A stretch of 33,358 bases of DNA from a virus. A program made the position numbers and the translations under genes. This document shows, one piece after another, positions 19,607 through 26,281 of this stretch. A model generated the notes under the pieces. It was not told the DNA's origin. It ran no database searches and saw nothing but the letters and a program-made list of their open reading frames with translations. The stretch is taken from positions 1 to 33,358 of IMG/VR virus record IMGVR_UViG_3300020472_001715, one strand, 5' to 3'. Each line of letters starts with the position of its first letter. Positions within the stretch are counted from its first letter, which is position 1.

Positions 19607-20137
19607 ATGAAGACTTTTCCCGAATTTATGTTAGAATGTAGTTCTCTTAATGAGGGTGGAATGTCTCGTGTGGTTTCTCATTCTAAGAGTCGCAACACGG
19701 CAGTTCTAACTGCAACAAGAGGTGATAAGTCAAATAAGGAGAACAAAAAGAGTAACAAGGAGTTACGCAAGAAGATCCGTAGTCACGGCTATGGATATAA
19801 AGAAGTTAAAGGAGAGTATCCTGAGAAGGATGATAAAGGCAACAAAAAAACAGTGAGCGAACCATCTGTTGTTGTTAATGCTCCTAAGAAAAAGTATAGA
19901 ACTTTTAAGAAACGGATGAAACGTCTTGGTAAAGAATACAATCAAGATTCAGTAATCACAAAGAAGGGTAAAGGTAAAGCAACTTTACATCCTACTGCCA
20001 AGAGATCTAAAAAGACTTCAACTGGAGTTTCTAATAAAGGTTCTAAACTCGGACAAGTAAGGCCAGGCAAAACTGGCCCCTATGGACACACTAAAGTTGG
20101 GAAAAAAACTTACACCTATGAACAAACCACCATTTGA
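19607..20137 (+). CDS. Basic protein with T4-style capsid-targeting N-terminus, DUF3293-like body
   Basis: The N-terminus MKTFPEFMLE then C lines up with the T4 internal-protein leader MKTYQEFIAE then A, with Glu at position 10 where gp21 cuts. The remaining 166 residues are very basic. Residues 20-125 show a pattern close to DUF3293: TATRGDKSNKENKKSNKELRKKIRSHGYGYKEVKGEY, then EPSVVV, then RLGKEYNQDSVI. DUF3293 has no assigned function. The inference is a protein packed into the prohead, trimmed, and perhaps injected. Late-type promoter TCTAAATA lies upstream. It overlaps the next gene by 20 bases. Confidence 0.65.
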   Translation: MKTFPEFMLECSSLNEGGMSRVVSHSKSRNTAVLTATRGDKSNKENKKSNKELRKKIRSHGYGYKEVKGEYPEKDDKGNKKTVSEPSVVVNAPKKKYRTFKKRMKRLGKEYNQDSVITKKGKGKATLHPTAKRSKKTSTGVSNKGSKLGQVRPGKTGPYGHTKVGKKTYTYEQTTI

Positions 20138-20375
20138 TGATTCTAATTGGAGAGAAGAGTATAAAGGTTATACCTCTAGCAGGTATGAACTAGATCTACT
20201 TGAGAACGGACCTCGTAGTCTTGCTCAGTCGTGGATGATGGGTGCAATGCATGGAAAATGGAGAAAGATGAAAGGATATAAGTACCCTGAACCACCTGAT
20301 TGTCAATCAAGCATGAGTGAGTTCTTTACGAAACAAGATGAATATACACAGAAAGGTGATCAAGCACAGGGATAA
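20118..20375 (+). CDS. Hypothetical protein (85 aa)
   Basis: ATG 20118 is chosen (MNKPPFDDSNWREEYKGY); the frame is open upstream but that part is shadowed by the previous gene. The product is hydrophilic, with Trp/Tyr/Pro-rich segments (SWMMGAMHGKWRKMKGYKYPEPPD), and could be a small virion or assembly protein. No family recognised. It overlaps the preceding gene and so is probably co-translated with it. Confidence 0.6.
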   Translation: MNKPPFDDSNWREEYKGYTSSRYELDLLENGPRSLAQSWMMGAMHGKWRKMKGYKYPEPPDCQSSMSEFFTKQDEYTQKGDQAQG

Positions 20376-20392
20376 AAGTCCCAAAAAACCGT

Positions 20393-20399
20393 CTAAATA
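20393..20399 (+). promoter_or_regulatory. Candidate late promoter CTAAATA for the baseplate hub operon
   Basis: GTCTAAATAACTTTAG lies in the 55-base gap before gp26, 31 bases upstream of its ATG. Together with sites at 19569 and 18602-18609 (minus) it forms a consistent TCTAAATA set ahead of structural genes. Confidence 0.5.
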
Positions 20400-20430
20400 A
20401 CTTTAGAATGAAATGACTTGATTACTTATC

Positions 20431-21150
20431 ATGCCTTTACCAAAGATTAGTACTTCTCAACATGAGCTGACTTTACCTTCTACTGGAAAGAAGATAAAGT
20501 TTAGACCATTTTTAGTTAGGGAAGAGAAGATTCTAATTCTCGCTTTAGAATCACAAGACCAAAAACAAATATCAAACGCAGTCAAACAGGTATTAAAAGA
20601 TTGTATTATTACTAGAGGGATCAAAGTTGATCACCTTCCTAGTTTTGATATTGAGTATATCTTTTTGAATGTTCGTGGTAAATCTGTTGGAGAACAGATT
20701 GAGATTATTGTTACTTGTGGTGATGATGGTGAGACTCAAGTTCCTGTATCAATTGGTATTGATGAAGTACAGGTTAAGACTGATCCCAACCATACTCCAG
20801 AAATTCAATTGGGAGAAGGATATACTTTAAAAATGAAGTATCCTTCATTAAATCAATTCTTAGAAGATAATTTCTCAGAAGAAGATGAATCTGGTGTAGA
20901 GAAGTCTTTCCAGATTATAGCATCTGCTATTGATACTGTTTATAATGAAGAAAATGTGTGGGGTGCGACTGATTGTACCAAGAAAGAACTTGTAGAATGG
21001 CTTGAATCTCTGACATCAGAACAGTTTAAGAAGATTGAGTCTTTCTTTGAGACAATGCCTAAACTTACTCATGAAATAGTAGTTACTAATCCCAAGACTG
21101 GTAAGGATAATACAGTAGTATTGGAGGGATTGTCCGATTTTTTCGCCTAA
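20431..21150 (+). CDS. 26: Baseplate hub subunit gp26
   Basis: The 239-residue protein starts MPLPKISTSQHELTLPSTGKKIKFRPFLVREEKILILALES, a typical opening of cyanophage gp26. It has a long acidic helical C-terminal half (FLEDNFSEEDESGVEKSF). In T4, gp26 is required for hub assembly. It is followed after two bases by gp51, reproducing the T4-type 26-51 pairing. Confidence 0.85.
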   Translation: MPLPKISTSQHELTLPSTGKKIKFRPFLVREEKILILALESQDQKQISNAVKQVLKDCIITRGIKVDHLPSFDIEYIFLNVRGKSVGEQIEIIVTCGDDGETQVPVSIGIDEVQVKTDPNHTPEIQLGEGYTLKMKYPSLNQFLEDNFSEEDESGVEKSFQIIASAIDTVYNEENVWGATDCTKKELVEWLESLTSEQFKKIESFFETMPKLTHEIVVTNPKTGKDNTVVLEGLSDFFA

Positions 21151-21152
21151 GT

Positions 21153-21341
21153 ATGGCTCATGTAGATCTTGAGACATACTTCCGAATTAATTTTGCTTTG
21201 ATGCAGTTCCATAAATATTCATTGACTGAAATAGAGAATATGGTTTCGTGGGAACGAGACATTTATGTTGGATTGCTCAGACAACATATTGAGGATGAGA
21301 ATCTAAAAGCACAACAAAAAGCAGCACAACAAAGGGCTTAG
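21153..21341 (+). CDS. 51: Baseplate hub assembly protein gp51
   Basis: The 62-residue product has the conserved gp51 core FALMQFHKYSLTEIENMVSWERDIYVGLLRQHIEDEN. gp51 is thought to act catalytically in T4 hub formation and is not part of the finished virion. It is tightly packed between gp26 and the following large tail gene (no gap), so it is translated from the same message. Confidence 0.85.
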   Translation: MAHVDLETYFRINFALMQFHKYSLTEIENMVSWERDIYVGLLRQHIEDENLKAQQKAAQQRA

Positions 21342-22952
21342 ATGGCAGTATTATCTTCTCCAATTAGATCTAGAAATTCCCTTGCAAGAAAGCAGAAAAC
21401 TGAGGGAACAGTAAAAGGAGCGAATTCGGTACTTAAAGCTTCTTCTAAGAAGTTGCAATTACCAGAGAATGATGATACTCCAGTAACAATAACTAAAGTC
21501 AATAAGATTGTAGAGACTAAGGTTAAGAGGTTACAACCAAAGATAACTAAGAAGGTTCGTTCTGCAATAAAACCATTTGATCCAAGAAAGATGTTATCTG
21601 ACATCTTTAAAGGTGGTTTGGGACAATTAGAGAAATTTGCAAAGAGTTTAGCTGGTCTTAAGAAACCACTTGGAGAGATATTTAAGTTTATTAACAAGGC
21701 CAAGAATATATTCCTTAGTCTTCTTAAGAAACTTACTAAGATAAAGTTAGCTCCTAAGACTGAGCCTGGCAAGAAAGAGAAGAAAAAGAAAGGTGGTTTG
21801 ATTGGAAACATACTTAAGGGTGCTGCAACTCTTGGGTTAATTGCATTGACAAGTTGGGGTGTTAGTAAATTATTGAAGAGAGGTAAAGAAGATAACGAAG
21901 TTAAACCTGGCCAGAGTACAGTAAAATCAGTAGAACCGTTAGAAGGAACTGAATTACTTAATAAGAAGGAAGTAAAGAAATTTAATAAAGCTCTTAAAGT
22001 TTTCCAACAAGCTCTTTGGGATTTTGAAGAACAAGTAAAGAAAGCTGCTGATTCAAAACCAAAGACAGAAGAAGAGACGACAGAAGATAAACCCAAAACT
22101 GATAATGAGAAGGTTCAAAGTTTAGCAGGTACAACACAAACTGCTTTGATTCCAGGCGACATAGCACCATCAGAACTTAATGTTTTGGTTCCTCAGACGG
22201 AAGCCGCAGGACAGACTACAGATCAATCTACAACTCAAAATACCGAAGAAACAGCAACAACGGCTAATAGTACAAGCACAGTAATACCAAAAGACGCTGA
22301 TCATGGTACTACGGGTGGAACAACTACAGGTGGTACTGGTGATGGTGGTGGTGATGGTACTACTGCAACTGCTAAATCAAAACCTCTTGGAACAGAAAAT
22401 GTAACTAGTACGACTGAAGGCGATAAGGGATCACAAGGCACTGAGGGATCTAAAGGAGCTAGAGGAGAATCAGGACCTCAAGGTTTTATGAGATTCTTGG
22501 CTGGTACTGGAGATGTTCTTACAGCTAATATGTTTGATCTTGATAAGAAGAATGTTGATAAAGATACACCAGAAGGAGAAAAACCGAAAGGTGTTTTGAG
22601 ATGGCTTGCTGGTGCTGCTGATGCTGTTACTGGAGATACTTGGAATCTCGATAAAAAGAATCAAACAAGAGTGGATCCAGCTAAAGATGAATCTGATTTA
22701 AGAAGAGAAAATTCTCTTGGAGTTTCTAGAACAGTTGAAGGCGAATCTCCTCCACAAACAACTGAGACTGTTATTAATGTTCCGCCTGGAACATCTACTG
22801 AAGATGCAATACCAAAATCTGGCAACAATGTAGCTAGAACTCCTGATGATGCTTCGGCATCAGTAAGAGTTCCGTTTTATATTGCTGTTGATGGTAGTAA
22901 TTTTGCGTTGTTGCATAGTAAGAGTCAGTATAATATAGTGGATGCATTATGA
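21342..22952 (+). CDS. Large tail-associated protein with collagen-like segment and two DKKN modules
   Basis: A 536-residue modular protein. Residues 1-150 are basic and helical. Residues 151-177 form a hydrophobic helix (GLIGNILKGAATLGLIALTSWGV), and 240-355 are Thr/Gly-rich and probably disordered. A collagen-like run of seven GXY triplets follows (360-381, starting GDKGSQGTEG). Two copies of a module then end in DKKN: FMRFLAGTGDVLTANMFDLDKKN-type at 382-404 and VLRWLAGAADAVTGDTWNLDKKN-type at 418-440. Its place between gp51 and gp27 suggests a hub or tape-measure-related role, in the position of T4 gp29. No direct gp29 similarity is visible. Confidence 0.6.
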   Translation: MAVLSSPIRSRNSLARKQKTEGTVKGANSVLKASSKKLQLPENDDTPVTITKVNKIVETKVKRLQPKITKKVRSAIKPFDPRKMLSDIFKGGLGQLEKFAKSLAGLKKPLGEIFKFINKAKNIFLSLLKKLTKIKLAPKTEPGKKEKKKKGGLIGNILKGAATLGLIALTSWGVSKLLKRGKEDNEVKPGQSTVKSVEPLEGTELLNKKEVKKFNKALKVFQQALWDFEEQVKKAADSKPKTEEETTEDKPKTDNEKVQSLAGTTQTALIPGDIAPSELNVLVPQTEAAGQTTDQSTTQNTEETATTANSTSTVIPKDADHGTTGGTTTGGTGDGGGDGTTATAKSKPLGTENVTSTTEGDKGSQGTEGSKGARGESGPQGFMRFLAGTGDVLTANMFDLDKKNVDKDTPEGEKPKGVLRWLAGAADAVTGDTWNLDKKNQTRVDPAKDESDLRRENSLGVSRTVEGESPPQTTETVINVPPGTSTEDAIPKSGNNVARTPDDASASVRVPFYIAVDGSNFALLHSKSQYNIVDAL

Positions 22953-24667
22953 AACCTACTGTTGCTGTTCTTAAAGTAGAAAATAAGGTAAAGAAGACTG
23001 TTAAAAGAGCTGATGATCGTATCAAATCTTTTAACAAGTTTATTACTGGTAAGACTATTGATTTTAAGAAGATAAAGTTACCAGAACCTATTATTTTCTT
23101 TAAAGCTAAATCCTTTATTAAGAGTCTTGATAGACTTCAAGGTGCTAAAGGATCAGGTGGAGGTGGAGGTGGTAACCCTATGGATAAATTGTTACCTATT
23201 GCTGCTGGTAGTGCAATAATTACTATGGGAGCATTAATTTTTTCTCCTAACGCAAAGGCTGGAGAAAGTCAAAATGCAACTGATCAGGTATTGCAAGAGC
23301 AATATGGTGGTGATAAGAATAAGATGAAGAGTGATCTTAAGAAAGAGAAGAAAGAAGCTCAAAAAGGTTCAGATGAATATAAAAAAGTTGCAGATCAAAA
23401 AAAGAATGATATAGACAAGACAGTAGATAATTTATCAAAGAGTACTAGTACTACTGGTGTTATGGGATCTGGAGCATTACCTAAACCAGAAGAAGAATCT
23501 GGTATTACAAAGAAAGAGAAGTTAGATGTTAATAAATTTAAAAATCTATCAGATCAAGTCTATGAACTTGTTGAAAGTGGAATATTAAAGAGAGCAATGG
23601 GACCATCATTCTGGGAATGGTCTGGGGATAGGGCGAGAGATATGTGGGAGGGTACTAAAAGAGCTACTGGTGGTACTTTGGATTTACTTACATTTAATAT
23701 ATTTGATTTTGATAAGAAGAATGAACCAGAGAGAACAGTTGATGAAGATGGATTCCCTCGTTCTGATGGGGCTCTTGATGAGGAGAAATTTGCGAAGATT
23801 AAATTAAATTATGTCAAAGAAGAACTTTTGACTGAGAAACCACAAACTACATTCCGACCAACGACTGAATTTGTACCTCAGAAGGAAATATTGATCGCTT
23901 CTACAAATCTTTCTGGTATGGGAATAGAACCTACTGGATCTACATTTGGATCTACCGATGGTGGAACTGGAAGAGTTGATAATGCTGCTGGATGGGTTCA
24001 TGGACATTTCCAAACTAATACTGGTACTGTTGATGATCTTATTAAGGATGTTACTCCTATAGTAGAAAAATTAATATCACAAGATATACCAACAGAATTG
24101 AGTGGTGGCCAGAAGTTTAAGAAAGGAATGAGTAAAGATGAGATTGTTGAATTGATAAAAGTAGGTATTCAACAACATGGACATAGTGGTGATGGTAGGT
24201 CTGTAGATATATTTGTACCAGAAGGTACTAAGGTTCCAGTTTCTTTAACTGATGTGAAAGCTTATGGTGGTGCGGAAGGAGTAAGTGGAATATTGCCTGG
24301 CACTGGTCACACTTGGGTTGGTCATTTAACTCAAGATTCAAAGTCTGGTATGCATGTGCCAGATCATATGGATGTTCCTAATCAGGAAGTAGTCCCTCCA
24401 TTACCTCCATTAAATAGTCAGGTACTACCATCTACTATTGAGGGTATGGAAGTTCCAGAGGTTTATCCTTCATATAACACTAAATCAAATGTGGTAAATA
24501 ATATAGCATATCTTGTTCAACAACCAAGTGCTGGTAATGTTGGAGGAGATAAGGTAGTTATTAATCAAGGTAGTGGTGGTCACACAACAATGATGTTACC
24601 TAGTAGTGGAGGTGGTCCTGGCGATGTCCAGCAAGTATTTACTTTACATAGATTGAGTGGAGCATAA
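22949..24667 (+). CDS. Large tail-associated protein with DKKN module and M23-like region
   Basis: A 572-residue protein that looks related in layout to its upstream neighbour. It has a basic N-terminus (KTVKRADDRIKSFNKF), a Gly-rich linker, a hydrophobic helix near 78-98, a charged helical stretch, and one DKKN module at 236-258. Residues 400-470 contain HGHSGDGRSVDIFVPEGTKVPV and later GHTWVGHL, resembling a degenerate M23 peptidase fold. The rest is Gly/Ser/Pro-rich. It overlaps both neighbours (ATGA, TAATG). A tape-measure or hub-tip role is inferred from position next to gp27. Confidence 0.6.
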   Translation: MKPTVAVLKVENKVKKTVKRADDRIKSFNKFITGKTIDFKKIKLPEPIIFFKAKSFIKSLDRLQGAKGSGGGGGGNPMDKLLPIAAGSAIITMGALIFSPNAKAGESQNATDQVLQEQYGGDKNKMKSDLKKEKKEAQKGSDEYKKVADQKKNDIDKTVDNLSKSTSTTGVMGSGALPKPEEESGITKKEKLDVNKFKNLSDQVYELVESGILKRAMGPSFWEWSGDRARDMWEGTKRATGGTLDLLTFNIFDFDKKNEPERTVDEDGFPRSDGALDEEKFAKIKLNYVKEELLTEKPQTTFRPTTEFVPQKEILIASTNLSGMGIEPTGSTFGSTDGGTGRVDNAAGWVHGHFQTNTGTVDDLIKDVTPIVEKLISQDIPTELSGGQKFKKGMSKDEIVELIKVGIQQHGHSGDGRSVDIFVPEGTKVPVSLTDVKAYGGAEGVSGILPGTGHTWVGHLTQDSKSGMHVPDHMDVPNQEVVPPLPPLNSQVLPSTIEGMEVPEVYPSYNTKSNVVNNIAYLVQQPSAGNVGGDKVVINQGSGGHTTMMLPSSGGGPGDVQQVFTLHRLSGA

Positions 24668-26031
24668 TGTCAACACTACAAGATATCACAATTAAAAAGG
24701 CAATTCTCACTCCATGTAAGGGTAGTGAGGAAGGTGCTAAAGCAGCAGATGGTATTGGTATAGAGAGAGCTGTAGTTAAAATAGATTATTTTGAAGATAT
24801 ATTATCTCCCAATGTAACATGTTACCTAAAGATTAATAGTTCATCCAATGTTTATGGCAAGACTCCATTAAGGGGATTTGAAAGACTTGATCTTAATGTA
24901 GGTACTGGTAATGGGGATCTGATTTTTGATGAAACAGAAGAGAGACCTCCTCTTTATGTTTCTGCTGTAAAGGATTTAATACAGTCGGAAGGAAATGAAT
25001 CATTCACTTTAGTCTGCAAAACTAAAGAATGTTTTGATAATGAGGTTAGTAGGTGTGGTAAGAGATATGGTAAAGTGCCTATTAGTGCTCATGTTAGAGA
25101 TATATTGACAAATACATTAAAAGTAAAGAGTGATAGAATAAAAGAAATTGAGGATTGTGCTACTTCATATAGTTTTATGGGTAACATGAAAAAACCTTTT
25201 CATACTTTGGTTTGGTTATCACCTAAAGCATCGGTTGCAAAACAGGGTACTAGTGGTACTTCTGGAAAAGGTAAAGAAGCAAAAGCAAAAGGAACTTCTG
25301 GATATTTCTTTTATGAGAATTATGATGGATTTCATTTCAGATCTATTGAGTCTATGCTTTCTGGAAAGAAGAATGTAAAATCAGCAGATGATAAAGTTAT
25401 ACCTCAATATACTGCAACTAGTGTAGCTGATAGAGATACTACAAATAGACAGATCATTCATTTCTTTATAGATAAGAACACAGATTTACAGAAGAATCTT
25501 AGAATAGGATTGTATAATAACTTACAATATTTCTTTGATCCTATTAATTGGCAATTAGATGCTATTAGATTTCAATTGAAAGATGAAAGAGATAAACTTG
25601 AAAAGACTGCTGGTCAGTCTTCATATATACCTCTTCCAGGCGAAGGGGATGATGCTTCATTGACTAATTTTTCATCAAGAATTATGTCAAGAATTGGCGA
25701 TACAGGTATGTTGGATGGTAGTGTAAGTGAGGATACCCAATCAGCAGGTAGGGATCCCTCGGATATGTGCAAATCATTTTCGAGGTATAATTTACTTCTA
25801 ACACAGTCACTAAATATAGTGATACCATGTAACACTGCATTGAGGGCTGGTGATTTAATACACATTACCCTACCCTCTTCGACTCCCACTGAAGGAAACT
25901 TAAAGGAGGCGGATAAAGCTCAAGGTGGAAACTATCTAATAAGATCGCTTCGACATCATTTTGAGATTGCAGGTGGTACTAATACTACATCATTGAATCT
26001 CATTAGAGATTCATATGGTACTGAAAACTAA
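24667..26031 (+). CDS. 27: Baseplate hub subunit gp27
   Basis: The 454-residue product begins with the hub tube-domain pattern (ITIKKAILTPCKG...VVKIDYFEDILSPNVTCYLKI...GFERLDLNV). It contains HVRDILTNTL and a long second tube domain ending in THIT-like LIHITLPSS and NYLIRSLRHHFEIAG. That fits T4 gp27, whose trimer forms the hub cylinder with gp5. An insertion with repeated TSG units (GTSGTSGKG, KGTSG) near residues 195-215 is probably a flexible loop. At 454 aa it is longer than T4 gp27 (391). Confidence 0.82.
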   Translation: MSTLQDITIKKAILTPCKGSEEGAKAADGIGIERAVVKIDYFEDILSPNVTCYLKINSSSNVYGKTPLRGFERLDLNVGTGNGDLIFDETEERPPLYVSAVKDLIQSEGNESFTLVCKTKECFDNEVSRCGKRYGKVPISAHVRDILTNTLKVKSDRIKEIEDCATSYSFMGNMKKPFHTLVWLSPKASVAKQGTSGTSGKGKEAKAKGTSGYFFYENYDGFHFRSIESMLSGKKNVKSADDKVIPQYTATSVADRDTTNRQIIHFFIDKNTDLQKNLRIGLYNNLQYFFDPINWQLDAIRFQLKDERDKLEKTAGQSSYIPLPGEGDDASLTNFSSRIMSRIGDTGMLDGSVSEDTQSAGRDPSDMCKSFSRYNLLLTQSLNIVIPCNTALRAGDLIHITLPSSTPTEGNLKEADKAQGGNYLIRSLRHHFEIAGGTNTTSLNLIRDSYGTEN

Positions 26032-26053
26032 ACCTATAGACGAGGTTACTATT

Positions 26054-26281
26054 ATGAAAAGTATAGAAGATCACATTAAAAAAGACCAAGAGATCTTACA
26101 AGATCCTCAAACAAATCCTCAGATGCGTAGGCATGTTGAAGGCGAATTGCATGATCTAGAAGATTATGCTTCTCACCATGCAGCAGAGATAGCAGCAGGG
26201 GATCATCATGATCCTAATACAATAGAACTATTTTGTGACCAACATCCAGACGAGCCTGAGTGCCTAGTATACGACGATTAA
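26054..26281 (+). CDS. cp12: CP12-like Calvin cycle regulator
   Basis: The 75-residue product ends with LFCDQHPDEPECLVYDD, which matches the C-terminal CP12 motif (YCD.NPDAPECRIYDD), including the cysteine pair that forms the redox-sensitive loop. The middle is acidic and helical (RRHVEGELHDLEDYASHH), and the N-terminal cysteine pair of full CP12 is absent. CP12 binds GAPDH and PRK and shuts down the Calvin cycle; cyanophages carry it together with talC. Oddly, the gene lies inside the baseplate cluster, between gp27 and gp5, suggesting late expression. ATG 26054 is preferred over 26015. Confidence 0.8.
   Translation: MKSIEDHIKKDQEILQDPQTNPQMRRHVEGELHDLEDYASHHAAEIAAGDHHDPNTIELFCDQHPDEPECLVYDD

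Noticed and set aside
21338-22096. 252-codon open frame on the minus strand opposite the large tail gene
   Set aside because: It is fully antisense to a coupled plus-strand gene, has a low-complexity Ser/Phe/Leu composition mirroring the Lys/Glu-rich gene, and has no ribosome binding site or neighbours on that strand.
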